From NCBI GenBank assembly GCA_023614405.1, contig CM042688.1, positions 441,678,028 to 441,742,027 on the forward strand: a stretch of 64,000 nt of DNA. The letters are read 5' to 3'. Each line of letters opens with the position of its first letter. The first letter of the stretch is position 1. A model generated the notes under the pieces. It was given only the letters and a program-made list of their open reading frames with translations. It searched no databases and was not told where the DNA came from. A program made the translations under genes and the position numbers. This DNA is from Avena insularis. Taxonomy: Eukaryota; Streptophyta; Magnoliopsida; Poales; Poaceae. Below are positions 45,574 to 59,500 of the stretch, in pieces.

Positions 45574-46466
45574 CTACGGCAAAGGGATCTCCCTCTTATC
45601 CTCGTCAGTGAAAAGCATCCCATATACTAGACTTTCCAAATCAGAAGTAGCAGCGACAAAGTGATGAGTTTTCATAGCAACAAAGTCAAGCCTCTGTGGT
45701 GCCAGTATAGCATCATTGGGATCCACTAAAAGACCTAATGCATTGACTATACGCGAGGCAATGATGCCCCCATAGATAGGCCCCCTAGCAGCTAGGCGGC
45801 GAGCAATAAGTGAACCAAGATTGTACCGAGTATCATTGTTAAGTGCAGCAGCAAGGAATGCAAAATCATAGTTGGAGATATTACTTGTGTTCTCCCTACC
45901 CAGTACACTAGTATCAAGATAGTATGCAAAGTATCTGAGAGCGGGGAGTTGGATATTTCTTATCTTTCCGCGTTGTGCCACGCGGTCATCATCATTGGTC
46001 ACCCCTCGGTAAAGCTCCAACAAATCAGTGGGTCGTCCTTGAATTTTCTTCATGGTCCCTGTCATGCGTACACCTACAATACTGCAAAATCTCTCCAAAG
46101 GCATGGTGAAGGGCAGATTATAAATTTTGAAAGAGACAGTCGACTGATAGGATGTGTTAGTAAACGGGAAGCTCTCAACAAAGGTTTTAGTGAGCATAGC
46201 GTATTGCTCACTCTCATGTTGCATATATGAGGTCAAACCAACCCTCTCAATCAGTACCAAGAAATCATCAAGAATACCTGCAGCTTGTAAGAAGGTAAAC
46301 AAGGAAAAGTGGATGGGTGAGCATCCCCATCATCCCTTTCATTACCAATCCAAGTTGCAATGAGATCTTCGTTGTATCATGGCCTAAACTGAGAGGCCGA
46401 TCTTGAGGGCCTCGACCTCCTAGGTGCATCACTCTCAAATATCTCTCCAAAGGTATGGTTATTCAT
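45574..46466 (-). pseudogene. Downstream ORF of element Y (plant transposon-type protein), 5' end broken
   Basis: The minus-strand frame 46302-45574 is open for 242 codons, with segments such as FPFTNTSYQSTVSFKIYNLPF, then LERFCSIVGV, then NDDDRVAQRGKIRNIQLPALRYFAYYL. This is the kind of protein carried downstream of pol in Athila-like plant gypsy elements; its function is unknown. The natural start is probably the ATG at 46464-46466 (MNNHTFGEIFESDAPRR), but that frame has a TGA at 46377-46379 and a frameshift between about 46330 and 46302. The open frame runs on below 45623 to a stop near 45574. Broken, although the main domain is intact. Confidence 0.65.
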
Positions 46467-47324
46467 GCTTGGTATTCTGAAATTTAAACACCTATTAAAC
46501 AAGTGATTGCAAAGTAAATATAATGAAGGATTCTACTCATAGGGACTTGTAAGAGGCCTAAACATGCATCAAAACTATATCTCTAAGCATCAAACAAGCT
46601 TACAAGCTCTCATAACCTGTCATCTATAGCAGCAAAATACTCAATATATAATCCACCAAACACAAATCTACTTGGACAAGGAGAGGAGTCACATACCAGG
46701 GAACAAATGCTCCAAATTTCAGCAAGAAAGATGGGCTGAGCAAGGAGATCGAAAAAAATCGATAGAATGCATAGCAAGAACGCGATTTTGAGCAATGAAC
46801 TGGAGCTTACTCGGGAGAGAGGAGAAAGTGGGAGGAGAGAGAGCTAGTGGGGGGCCAGGGGTGGCCCACACGCGAGCATGGCGCCACCCAGGGCTGGCCG
46901 TGCCACCATGTGGTGTGCCTACCTGGTGGGCCCCCCTGGTACCTCCCAGGTACTCCTCTGCCCCTTTTTTTACGTAAAAATTTAAAATGAATTTTCTGGA
47001 ATTTTTCGAGACACTTTATTTTTGGGAATATTCATGCATAGAAGAATGATTTTTCTGACGGACAGATTTTTTTTGGAAACATGATGCAAGGACACAACAA
47101 AGCTAGAACTACAGAAGTTCTAAGACACTCTATCATGCAAGCAACTGACAACAAAAAGAAAACTAAACGAAAGCAAAACCTAAAATGCAAAGGATAGAAA
47201 TAAATGGAGATAACCATAATGAAAACATTGTTTTGTTCAATGGAATCCTTTTGTTAACAAGGTTGATTAAGTCTTGCTACCAAAACAATTGCATATGAGA
47301 CAAAACTTTGTATTCCACTAATGA
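46467..47324 (-). other. Non-coding spacer between the downstream ORF and gag-protease of Y
   Basis: Where polymerase would be expected there is only about 0.86 kb, including a GC-rich GGTGGCCCACACG-type block (46850-46960). No polymerase motifs (such as YxDD) are seen in the minus-strand frames. Confidence 0.6.
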
Positions 47325-48961
47325 TTATGTTACCTCAACCTTGATAGCAATGGTCCCAACCATAATAGTTTCAAATTTTTCTCTTGGTATGGGACAATAT
47401 ATTTCTCCAACTTGAATGCCCTCAACATGTTCAATTGAATTCAAACCATAAGTCCTTTCAATCTTCTTGGGGAAATAGACAGTATGTTCCTTGTCATGAA
47501 CATTGAAAGTCATCTTTCCTTGATTACAATTAATAATAGCTCCTACAGTATTAAGAAAAGGTCTCCCAAGAATAATAGACATATTATCATCTTCAGGCAT
47601 TTCAAGCACAACAAAATCAGTTAATATGAAGCAATTATGAGCCACTTGAATGGGTACATCCTCACATATACCCACAGGAATAGTGGTATATTTATCAGCC
47701 ATTTGCAAAGATATATTAGTTGGTATCAATTTTTCAAGTTGAAGCCTCTTATAGAGAGAGAAAGGCATAACACTAACTCTATATCGCAAATCACACAAAG
47801 CAGTTCTAACATAACTATTCTTAATAGAGCAAGGGATAGTTGGAATCCCTGGGTCTCCAAGTTTCTTAGGAACCTTGCCATTGAAGGAATAATTAGCAAG
47901 CAAAGTAGAAATTTCTTCATTAGGGATCTTCCTTTTATTCGAGACAATATCCTTCATATACTTTGAGTAAGGAGGAAATTTAATAGCACCAGTCAAAGGA
48001 ATTTGCAGGAATAAAGGTTTCATCCACTCACAAAACTTATTATAGTGTTCATCTTCCTTTGACTTGTGTTTCTTATCAGGGAAAGGCATAGGTTTTTGGA
48101 CCCAAGGCTCTCTTTCACTACCATGTTTCTTAGCAATAAAATCTTCTTTGGTATATTTAGTATTCTTAATGTGGTTTTCAGGTTCTTCTTCAACTTTTTC
48201 TTCATTAGGAACTTCATTTTCTTCATTACCACTTTTAGTTTCAGCATCAGAGATAGATATACTATTACGATCTATAGCAGGTTCAGAGGGTTCTACAATA
48301 GTTTTATGCTTTTTTTTCCTTTTCTTACGAGTAGAACCACTATTTTCAACTTGTTGAGAATCCTGCTCAATTCTTTTGGGATGCCCCTCAGGATATAGAG
48401 GATCCTGGGTAGCAGCTCCACTTCTAGTTCTAATTTCATAAGCATGTTTTTCTTTAGCAGCATTAACTAGCAAGTCTTTTTGCACTTTAACAAGTTAATC
48501 TATTTGAGTTTGAACCATTTGAAAGTGTTTAACAATCATTTTAACATCATTAGAGGTTCTTTCCACAATATCTTTCAACTCAACAATAGCTCTAGTGTTT
48601 TCTATTAGATGATTTTGCACCCTTTTATTAAAGTTATCTTGCTTAACAATAAAGATATCAAATTCTTCCAAGCCTTAATCAGGAGGTTTAGAGTAAGGGA
48701 TATCACCTTCATCAAAGTGTTGGAGAGAGTGTACCTCAATAGTGGATGAGTAGGGAATAGGCTTACATAATTCTTCTATAGGAGGTAAATTCTTGACAGC
48801 TGCAGCTTTAATTCCCTTCTCCTTAAGACATTTCTTAGCTTCCTTCATCACTTCATCATTTAATTCAATAACTCCCCTCTTATTTGATGTTGGAATAGGC
48901 ACAGGAATAGTAGGTTCAGGTATAATTACTTCAGGTATAACTTGTTTAGGAGGAGTCCAAT
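47325..48961 (-). pseudogene. gag (C-terminal part) and protease of element Y, with stops and altered active site
   Basis: One minus-strand frame runs from the Z insertion point (48961) to TAA at 47325, interrupted by TAA at 48675-48677 and 48495-48497. The gag part has WTPPKQVIPEV, PIPTSNKRGVIELNDEV and a basic acidic-patch region (RKKRKKKHK). The protease part begins near GDPGIPTIPCSI (about 47860). Family members have a D-(S/T/L)-G active site; here the residues are CDLRYRVSVMP, so the glycine is replaced by arginine. The flap-side ILGRPFLNT is kept. The first stop could come from a glutamate or glutamine codon and the second from CAA, consistent with C-to-T change. The 5' half of gag lies beyond element Z. 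Confidence 0.8.
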
Positions 48962-49555
48962 TGTCAACACCCGGATTTTTAATCCCAGATGCCCGTTATG
49001 CCATACCTCGCAATCCGAGGATTACTATTTTTGCTAGACATAACGGATTGGATATCACAGTACATCATCCATTACAAACCATACATAAGGTCTTACAAAA
49101 ATAAGGATCTCATGATCCAGTCTTAATACAACAAGCAGCGGAATTAAAAGATAAGCATAGCGGTGGGTCCATCTTCAAGGGCACAGGCAATGTTGACGAA
49201 GGAAGATAGTCCTAGTTATCATAGCCGTCCTGCTGGCCATCATCTTGATAGTCTCCTTCATAGTCTGGCCATGAGAATAGCCAGGGACAAAAGCCATGAG
49301 TACTCTTTATGTACTCGCAAACTACCTCTAACAAGTAATATAGTTCTAAGTCAAGTACTAACTCTATATTTAACTATAAAGTTAAGTTTGAAACCTAAAC
49401 TGAGTTCTGAAGCAAAGAAAGATCAAGTAAAGTTCTAGAATCACTTAAGTTGGGAAGCTAGTATCATAAAAACAACCCTATTGTGGTCAAGTCAAGATTC
49501 ATCATTCATTTCAAGTTATTTGGAAAACATCTGACAACGAAACATTATGGCCATT

Positions 49556-49613
49556 CCAACTGTCCATAACCGCGGACGCGGCTATTCGAATAGTTTGACA
49601 CTCTACAGAGGTG
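49556..49613 (-). other. Conserved LTR core motif in element Z
   Basis: Reversed copy of the motif in Sukkula LTRs. On the minus strand it contains GCGTCCGCGGTTATGGACAG preceded by ACTATTCGAATAGCC. Confidence 0.6.
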
Positions 49614-51630
49614 GTACACTTTCACCAGATTTGATACATCTGTCAGGGATAACCCTGAATCATCATACTTAGTATGCAGATAATCAAACATAACCTTCCC
49701 TTTACACACCCTAGTATAAGCACATCTCTTATGAGCATGGCCTCCCAACCACGACCATCAGTCATCTTGGGCACTGCATAGGTGGACATCATGAGAGGTA
49801 GCCTCAGCTCAAACCTGTCTCGCGATGGAACTAATACTAATGCATATAAATTTCCAGCTAAGCCTTTCCCAATTCAAGTAGTGTGGTTGTACGGTAAGTT
49901 TGGAATGGTATCGCATCCGAATCCAACCATCGGTTTTATAAAAGGGTTAAGGCTCATGCCTCATCATTTTCATCATCATAAACCATTTGTGTTTCTCAAC
50001 ACATGTCAAAACATCTCAATAGAATGACTCATCATTCCAAGGTTTTCACAATTCATTTTCACCAAGTGTTCCCATCTAAAGTGACTCAAGTTTTTAATCT
50101 ACTCTAAACTACTAGGTTAAGAGTGTTCACTAAGGTGGAAGTGATGGGTTCAATCTCATTCCATAGAATGACATCTAAAGGTTTCTAAATAGGTCAAGTT
50201 TTATACTTTTTATGCTACCTTCAAAACAAGTAAGGGACTTTGTGTAAACTAAAGGAGGTAACACTTGTAAACAAAGACTTGGGGTAACTAATGGTTAAAG
50301 GGGTGTGATCCAAGCATGCCTAAAGCATCTTGGATCAAGTTAACTAGCTTAATTCCAGTTTACTACAATAGCTTGCACTGTTAACGGTGGCTTGCCTTGG
50401 TTGGTGCAGTGGTTGAAGTTTTCTTCTTCTTCTTCTTGGTAGAACTCCTCCTCCTCGTAGACTTGGTCGGTACTATCATCTATAAATGCATACGGAACAC
50501 ACAATCACCAAACAATACTTAACTAGTCTAATTAGCATTCTAAGACACACATTTGATGATCTATTATCATCACAAGTATCACAAGTTTAATTCACTAGTT
50601 TCATTCTTTTTAATTTAGAAAAGTAATTTCTACTCATTGAAAAATTAACTAAGATTTAATATTCACCACTTAAAATATGGGATCATGTTGACACATGTCA
50701 TCACCACATATGCTAACATGTGGGAATGAGATTTAAAGGTTGGATCCTAATTACTTTGGTTTAAGTTCATTATATAATGATTTAAAGTGACTATAAATGC
50801 CTATATAGCATTATTTTGGTACTAGTCCAAAGTCACTGCATGTAAACCTTAATATTATTATATATTCTGATAGGTATGATGAAATGTGATTTTTGAGAGG
50901 TGGAATCAACTCAAAATCTATCTTGGTTGATTTTATAAAAATGTTGTAAGTTGCAAAAGCTTCTGTTTTGTTATTTTTATTAGGAGAGATCTATAACTCT
51001 AATTGAATTAAATCCAACATGCTTGGATATATCATTTCAATACCTTTCAGACAAAATTTGTTTCATGCAATTTGGATTTATAAATATCTCTGAATTGATT
51101 TTCAAACTAGGGGACAGAACTAATATTTAAACTAAAAAGAAAAATCCAATTTCGAATGGTTGGGCTAGCGCGGGAACGAACATGGGCCGGCCCAATGGCG
51201 CTCTGCGGCACAGGGCTCAGCTGACATGCAGGCTCCACCAGTCAGCGGCACAAAAACACCGAAACAGTATCTAGCATTCTAGGCCGCACGATTAAAAGCG
51301 GATCTAACGGTGGGGGTTCATCGTCATTGACGGATTACTCCGGCGAGAACTTGACCTAGACGCGGCGGTGGGGGTCGACTGGGGGCGTACCAGGGCTCCA
51401 GCAAGGTCGGTGAGGCGGGAAAACAAATTGGAAGACGATAGCGAGGCGAGGCGCGGTTGCGACGGAGCTTTGGGTGCCCTAAATCGCAGGCGCCCTTCTC
51501 CTCCTGCTGCGATGGCTTCGGCTCCAATTCTGGCGAGGCAGAGCTCGAGCGGCGTCGGCTAGAGGTGGGTGAGGTTCAGTGAGAGGTGGGGAGTGAGTGA
51601 GTGTGGAGAAATGAGGCTAGGGAGGCCGGC

Positions 51631-51637
51631 TTATATA
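51631..51637 (-). promoter_or_regulatory. TATA box of element Z (minus strand)
   Basis: TTATATA on the plus strand gives CCTATATAAGCC with its flanks on the minus strand, inside the GC-rich block. It is the probable core promoter of the LTR. Confidence 0.55.
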
Positions 51638-52114
51638 GGCCCGACGGTGAGACCGAGCGGTATGGGCAGGCGACTCTGGCGAGTGCGGCACAGGGGTCTA
51701 GCGGCATGGCTCGAGGTAGGGGACGGTGGCCTGTCTCCTGGTGGTGCGCTGAGGCTTAAAGGCACTGCAAGGCGAGCTCTGTGCTGGTCAGGAGCGTCAC
51801 ACGCTCTAGGTGGCAGAGGCTGCGGGTTCAACGGCGAGAGGTGGCTGGGGTGTGTTGGGCGGCCAGCGGGGGTGTCTGGGTGTTCTCTAGGTGCTGGCGG
51901 AGCGGTAGGCACGGGCTGCGGCCGAGGGGCGGTGTGTGCACGTGGGGACAATGCATGCTCTGTGGGCGGCGTCGGCATGGTCGACCAGCTCCGAGCGCGG
52001 CGGTTCTTGGCTGTTCTGGTCTCTGGCTCTGGGCTGGGGCTGGTGGGACGGTGGAGGTGGACCACGGGCGACGTGCTGGACAAGGTGAGAGATGTTGGCG
52101 GCTGTTGTGGCACG

Positions 52115-52119
52115 ATGTC
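52115..52119. repeat. Target-site duplication of Sukkula-2 (left copy, ATGTC)
   Basis: ATGTC directly precedes the LTR start TGTAGCATCCC. An identical copy lies at 63907-63911, just after the 3' LTR. Confidence 0.92.
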
Positions 52120-55100
52120 TGTAGCATCCCAATTGTCTAACAATTGCAATGCTACTAGCCTAGTCTATATAAATGCTACTTCCTACATATAATTGTTGCA
52201 TCATAATTATATCATGCTCATGTCATCATGCCACCTTGCATTGAGCCTCATATAAAACCCTTTTCAATTTGGATCTCCTCTCATATGCATCATTAATTGT
52301 ATTTGCCTCTTGATATTGTATTTGTTTATTGATATATTGTTTAAATGCCCAAGTTGAGTTGGGGCATATCTTTTATTCCACTCCACCACCTTTCTTTGTC
52401 ACCACCTTATAATTCCACCACCCTAATTACCCATGAGCTTGTATTTTCTTTTTCCTTGATTTTATTCTAGCTCATGTGGGTTGGGTGGATCTAATTCTGT
52501 AAATTCTTTTGCTTGGCCTTTATTCCCATTCTTGGGAATGCATAAGGATAATGCCATGCTATTATTTTGTTTTCACAAGAATTCATCATGGCATTTATTA
52601 AATTGCATGGGCCATGCAAGAGTACCTCCACCTTAGCCATTTGTTCTCTCTTGGTTTATATGGGTTTTCTCTTTATGAGGCCATATCCATCCATCACCTC
52701 TATCCCTCTCTTCCACTTCTTTTTGTTTGATCTTGTTTGAGTTTGCTAAAACCCCACACCTCTTCCACCCATTCTTGTATGATCTAGCTAGATACATGCA
52801 AGTATCTAAACCCTAAGCCCCCTCTCTCATCTCTCCTCTCTATACCATGCTGGTCCCATCTAGCCTCCTCACCCCCTCTATCCAAAACCCAAACCCTAAT
52901 TACCTACACCACTATCACCATCTACCATACCACCCCCTCGAGCCAAAACCGAGCCACCCCTAACCCATCCACCTGGCTCCACCCTAGCTCTAACCCCTCT
53001 CTAACCCGAGCCTCTCTCTCTAGCTAACCCTAGCTACCTGGACACTCCCTCTCCCTGGCCCACGCCCCAGCCACACCTCTCTCTAACCCTAAGCAAAACC
53101 TAACCCAAGCCCCACCCGAGCCCTCTTTTGCACCACACCAAACCCATGTGCTCCTCCCTCCCCTCTCTACCCCAACCACCCCATCTCTCAGATCTCGATT
53201 TGGGATCCTCTTCATCCTCTCCTTCCTCCCCTATCTGCTCTTCTCAACCACCATGGCCATGGACAGCTCCATGTCCATCTCAAACCCTAGTTCGGCCAAG
53301 CTTCGAGAGGAGGCGGTTGCAGCTGTGCCAAGGAGGATCTAGGCATCCAGGAGCCTGCCCTGCTTCCTCTCCAAACCCTAGAACCGCCTACCACACCGGA
53401 ACCCTGCCGTAGACACCATGCCAGCGCCATGCCCGTGAGGACTGGAAGCTCCATGGACACGAGCGTCACCGTTGATCACCGCCTTCACAAGCTCCAGCGA
53501 CCACACCGATGAGCTCCTGGTGAGAATCCTGAGCTACTTGACAAGGTCCCCCGCTTCCTTAACGCCTAACGCCAATCTTCGCTGAGCATCCTGCGGGCGC
53601 AGCCGACGATGTTCTGTCGCTAGAGTCGTTTAGCGTCGTCGTTGTTTGTCTCTGTTCATCGAGTTCTAGAAGCCTCTGTGTTACTCATATGCAGATGCCC
53701 CCTGAACCAAAGTTATAGCCCGTGGGTTCCTCTTCGCTTTTCGTTTTTGGGGCGACGCGTTTCGTCCAGTGGAGGCGTCGCCACCGTCGCCGGAAGACGG
53801 CCGGATCCACCGCCGTCAGAGCCGTGTCCGTCAGAGCGCTGCAGCAGCCGATGGCCTTTTTGCGCTGGAGCCCTCGCCTTTTTCCCCGCTGAACCGGCCC
53901 CGAGCCCACCTGTCGGCCGGTACATTCTTGCAAGAAAATCCCCGCGCTTTGTGGCTTCTCAACCCGCGCTCCCCTGGATCGCCCACGTGTCGCCCACCGG
54001 CTGGCCGTGCACGTGAGTGGCCCCGCGGATCGGCCGGTCCCACCTGTCGGTCTCGGTGGCTAGACAAACGTGCGGTCAGAAAAGTCCAGTTCAGTCCCCG
54101 CCACGCTGGCTGCTGCTGAGTCAGCAGATGGCCCCACTTGCTGAACACTAGGTGGCTGAGTAAGAAAAGGTTTTCGTTTTAAATTTAAAACTTTTCAAAT
54201 TTGTTTTAAATTCAAATTCAAATCTGCTTTAAAATAACTTTTAATTTTTAATTCCAAATTAAACATGTAATATATGTTTTGAAATCAGAAAAATGTGAGG
54301 ATTTCAAATATGCCATCCAACATATATTTTGAACACTTTAATTTTCGAGTTGATTAAAATTACAAATAAAATGCCCTTTTCCTTAATTAATTAATAACTT
54401 TTGTTTTATAACTCCAAATTTAATAAATAATATGTCTAAATCGATCAGCGCAATGAGACCTTTCTGTTTATGCTTTCCATGTTCTGAGTTGCAGCATGCA
54501 TCATATAAATAGAAAGTATACAGCAACTTATATGAGGTTAAAATGTGACTAAAACTCAATAAAAGGCTTTATTCTTGTATTCCCCACCTCACCCATGCCT
54601 TGCTACTTTATTGCCATGCAAATTGTGCATCATTCATCATGGCATGATTGTTTGCTTGTCGCATTTTATTCATATGCTTGTGCACTTTATTTATGTTGGC
54701 CCTTGTTTGTTTGGTTCTTCTTCGAATAGACGCTGAGCAGGGGATATATCAAGAAACCCAGGAGCACTACCCAGATCCTTCTCTCGCTTCAACTGAGCTG
54801 CCAGGCAAGCACTACCACATGCTTGCATACGTATAGTACCTATTGCCTCTATCTTATTCTTGCATCATTGAGTCGCAATTGCATTAAACTGAATCCCAAG
54901 TATTGCATAGCCTTTACTTTTAAACCCCACCGAAGCTTGTCCCTCCATCCCATGAGCCATTACTACATGAGTTGTTTGAGCCATGCGGGTCGTAGAACAG
55001 CATGTGTAGGGTATGTGAGTGTCTGATGGATAACGAGGTACCTAAACAACTTAACCTGAGTAGTAATGGGATAACTAATGAAAGTGGCACCGGTGAGCAA

Positions 55101-56506
55101 TATCTGCTATTTGGTTTTTCATGCTCACTTGTGTCCCGTAGGACCCCGAGTACTTGATTCCTGTTCCTTGAATATTCGCGCTATCCACATCCGGGAGGCC
55201 TATGGACCCCCCTGAGCCAGAGCTTGATTCATTCTTATTTCTTGGGGCCACAAAGTAGTTTGGGGCTTTATTACTATCCTGTACTTATGCCATGCTTTAC
55301 TGCTTTACTTAAGATTGTGCGAGGAGCACCTGTACTGTTTAGGTAAGCGGAGTGTTTTCGCGGTATCGACAAGCCCAATCACACTTTCGGGTTCCCAGTC
55401 GTTTACAGCCATTGACGCAAACCTTGAGTCCGTCTCGGAGCCGGCCAACTTCGTTGTGGGTAGATTAATGGGGTGGCCCCCTAAAATATTTCTGAATCCT
55501 GTGATCGCTTTGTCGTGAATGCCTCGTTGGGTTTTGATTTGGTTTTTCCGAGGTTGACCGAGTGTGTGTTGCTATTTGTGCACCCCTGCAGGGTAAAACT
55601 TTCTGAAAGCCGTGTCCGCGGTTATGGACGACTTGGAGCACAGTTTCTCGATCATAGACAGGTATAACTAAAGTACCGCTTTTAATTTGACTAAGTACCT
55701 GACTAGTAAATAGCGCAACACTCATGGAATGGATAATAAAACTGCCAACGGATGGGGGCTGTTAAATCCGCTTCCTCGTCGGTAGCGAGGAGGAGGATGG
55801 ATCTGTTAATATTCTTTATAACTGTTGTTATTTCACGGACATCCGTCTATCTATGGTTAGGCGGATGGTTAGCATATCTATAGAATCGTTAGGTATTATC
55901 TTTTGCTGCAATTGCGTCACCCAGGTTGTGTCCCTTTAGAGGCATAAAGACTTCTGAAAGTACCCTAGGGTGCGACACGATAAATTATTTGATTCGTATG
56001 AGCAGGTAAGCTCGCAAGATGGATCTTGGGTGGAGGAGACGGACGATGCGCAACGATCATTCGGTGTAGAGATTCCGGAACGGGATCCGTGAGATCTGTG
56101 GGCGGATGTGTTTATTTATGGGGCATCTTATGCCGATTTGCTTCTTATCCGTACTCAGATCTTGTTTTCCTTCCGCTTTGATACTCGATGTTTGATGTAT
56201 GAGGAGATATCCTAAACTATTATATCTATCTAGGATATTTGGATCTTGCCGTATGGCGTTGCAATATTTCTATTTCTTTTAGATGGAATGGCTCTGAGGA
56301 CTGTTGTATGGTGGCTTGCATACATACTCATTTGTGTATGTAGTTGATCCCTTCGCCGATTCACGCTTGCTCTGGTCCCGATGTTTGGAAATGGTTAGGA
56401 CGGCCGAAAGGTCTACTGTGGTGGCATTTGGGCCCCCAGCATTATTTTAACCATTTCTGCTCATCCAGGCTTGTAACTAAGAGTGTAATTCACCGAGGTA
56501 GTTACA
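52120..56506 (+). repeat. 5' LTR of Sukkula-2
   Basis: Starts TGTAGCATCCC and ends GGTAGTTACA. The pyrimidine-rich and GC-rich middle (about 52740-54170) differs from the corresponding block of Sukkula-1 (about 6540-7960) in sequence and length. Both ends align well. Confidence 0.85.
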
Positions 56507-59500
56507 ATTGGTATCAGAGCCATCCCGCCCTTCAGGGTCTCAGCCAAATGGTCGTTGTCAGTCTAGCAAATATTTTTGGTAGCTATGTATACTAGGGAAA
56601 AACAAAACGCGAGAGTAGGACTGCTTCCACTTTTCTTCTTACCCACCCACCACCCTTTTCTAGTAAGGAAGTGTAACGTTTTCAATCCTCTTCTTAAATT
56701 CAAACTAGGATTCACGTGTTCTGGGTTTCCGTAGTACCATAGAAAGTGTGTGTGTGTGTGTGTAATTCCTTGTCTATCTGTTGCATCCATTTTGTTATCA
56801 CAATCTGCCTTTGGTTATCAACTGTTGGTACATTCCATACTGACAGGCTTTTGAAAACCGGCGCGATCTATCTGACTCCTTGTTAACCGGTGCCATCTTC
56901 TTAAGGGTGTTCTTCCTTCCAGCATGCTTTCACAGAATGTGGAGTTGCTAATCTCTACCTGATAAGTGTTTTTGCGCATCTATTGGTATTTTAATGCCGA
57001 AAAATGCGGAAAATTTTTCTTTGATACATCTGTGCTTCCACACTCCTTTCCAGTCGTGTGTGAAACATTATCTACCTTCCTTTTATCAGCATGTCCATGC
57101 TAACTCATTCTTTTGTCACCGGCGCTTAATCCTTGAGTTTTATTTCATCTCCAATTCTCTTGGGCTAAATACATAACATGTGTCGATCCGATGTTGGTGA
57201 TTGTAATTTGGTTCTCAGCATAGCTATAGGACACTTATCATGAGTGGAATATGGAAAATGCAATCACCACTATCCTCCAAATGGTGACGGTTATCTCCTG
57301 TGATTTTGAGTACACCGTGATCATATCTATGCATATTCGAGCATCTTTGGCAATCCAGAGTTTCTCAAGGCACTACGGCGGTCTATCATCTGTCCATCAT
57401 GCTGCACATCTTTTTGAACTCCATATCTGCAAAATTCTCTTTGATACAAGGGAATTGCATCTTTTCGTCTCTGATAGTTTTGCTTCAGGTATGAGCTATC
57501 ATCGGTTCTTTGTCCAAGATCTCTTTATCTTTGTAACCGGTGCTCCGATCGACAATATGAACCAGGTGACATCTCTTTTTCTTCCGAAGGACCAGATAAT
57601 CTATTCTTCCAGTGCATCTTCTTCAACACGAACCCGTGCTCTTAATATTGATCTTTCTAAGAGCGTTGAGCTCAGGAAGCGTTCGAGCATTTGTTCGTTT
57701 CTCTCGCCTTTTGAACTTGGTATTCTGGGAATATCTTGTTAATCCATGGTGGTATATGTTGATAATATGCTTGCCTATTCGATATCAATGGAAGGACATG
57801 GAAGATCATCTGTGTCCCTTTCTCTCAAGCTTTGTTAACACTGTCGTGTGCAAAGTTCCCAAAGTCGAAATTCTGGCTTCTTGAAGTCACCTATCTCGAC
57901 CACGTCCTTCTACTACATTACTTCAACTCTGGAATCAGCAAGTCCATTGTTAAATCCATCCTCCATCTTCAACCAATCTGGAGTTATTCCTTGTTGGCAA
58001 GTTATCATCGTCGTTCCGCTAAAGATTTCCTCAAGACCGCTAAATCTCTCTCAATCTTTTCAAGAAGAACATGGAGTTCTTTCACCTCAGTCTCGTCAAG
58101 TGATCTTTTGAAACCCTCTCGTTCTATCATCTATGCTCAATCCACCGGAGGCCATGAAGACCTTTTAGATCTTGTATTCCTTCTGTTCAAGTTGGTGCTA
58201 CCTTTTCTGTAGCTGTTGAATCTTGCAGTTGTTCTCCGTAATCTTCCTTCATATCTTACCGGTGGCTTGGTACTTTAGACATGCCGACAACATCGTCATC
58301 CTTATCTATCTATGAATCCGGCGAATCGTTTGCATCTATCCTTGTTTTCTAACGAAGTTCCATGAGTTATTGTCAATACCTTCAGTCTGTTTCGGTAGTT
58401 GGGTTGCATGGTTTTCTTATTCATGTGCGGAGTAATGCTTTGAGTGCGGGATGGAGTAGCTACCATACCACTACTCTTATCATGCGCTCTTGTACATTGA
58501 ATTGGTGAATTAATGTGATTTCACTCATTCCATGGAAGTTAGAAGTGGCCTTTATCCCTTGATACTTTTACTTCCGTCCTTGTTTTTCTGGAGTGCTCTC
58601 TCGAAGAAAGTAATCAATAATCTCTTGTTGGTGGTCTGTCTATTCTAGATGGAGCAAAATCTTCAATTATCTGGTGGAAACAAACGCAAACTCTTTTCTG
58701 CCCTCGTCATTCTACCGATGCTCGGCATCCCCAAACAAGATGAAAGGAAACTATCTCTCTCTTTGTTTCATCAATTCTTTTTCTGTGGTAAAGCCAATTA
58801 TGGTTGAGGCCATCAGCCGCAAATCTATTGCGTTAGCCTCAAGGCTAAAGAAAGCAATAAGTATATCTACAATAAACTCCAGATCCTCCATATTCTTGGC
58901 TTCTCGGGATTCCACCATGATCTGGCTTCACATCCGTCTCTGGAAGTTATATCCGCGCACCTCAATTGCGTGATCCTTTGGTTCTTACCGGCGCAACAAG
59001 AATCTAATCCGATGATGTCTAACTAAATCTTTCTGTTGATATCAAGGGACTCTATTGTTTGAAGGCAATATTGTTTCCGTTCGTCATTTCTCAAATCCGA
59101 GAGAAGATACGATGCTATTGTCATAGTGGTTCAAAACCTCTCCAATCTAGCTCTTTTCTTCCGGCAAGATAAAGATTCATCCTCTCTCGTATCAGTAAAT
59201 CTTTAATTTTAACGGTGTGTCTTTCTTTATTCATGATATATCATCTTGTATTTTTCTTTCGCAAGTGGTTCTATTCTTTTATCATGTTTCTTGAGAAAAC
59301 CGGAGCTATGTCCATCCTATCCTTCTTGTCTCACGACAATCCTTCAATTCTTCTAATCCGTTGTTTATCAAGCAAAACGCAAGACTCGCAACAAGTCTAG
59401 CAAGTTTTGCAAGGTGTAGTGGTCGCACCATTCCATGGTTCATCAACTTGGGAACGCGAGGGTCACCTTCGTTCGAACACCCGCCTCTCCTTGCGTTGTT

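Larger units (their letters stand above)
41666..48961 (-). mobile_element. Element Y: minus-strand Athila/Sabrina-type gypsy element lacking pol (5' part outside window)
   Basis: A 1.4-kb LTR at left (41666-43060), polypurine tract to its right, a long 3' untranslated region, a downstream ORF and a gag-protease gene running to 48961, where element Z interrupts it. No reverse transcriptase, RNase H or integrase sequence lies between the protease stop (47325) and the downstream ORF, so this is a polymerase-deleted derivative. Its 5' LTR must lie beyond the window. Confidence 0.75.
48962..52119 (-). repeat. LTR of element Z, left part
   Basis: At least 3.1 kb plus 89 bp beyond Sukkula-2. The part 51160-52119 is GC-rich and gives ORFs in several frames on both strands that I consider spurious. 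48962-51160 is AT-rich and non-coding, with a CTT microsatellite near 50423. Confidence 0.7.

Noticed and set aside
51569..52192. 207-codon ORF in the element Z LTR and its antisense partner
   Set aside because: GC-rich shadow frames on both strands, and the plus-strand ORF runs across the Sukkula-2 insertion junction at 52120, so it cannot be an old gene.
53128..54148. ORFs of 90-125 codons in the Sukkula-2 5' LTR (also 60561-61578)
   Set aside because: Compositional frames in an LTR, altered by substitutions and indels between the two LTRs, with no domain recognised.
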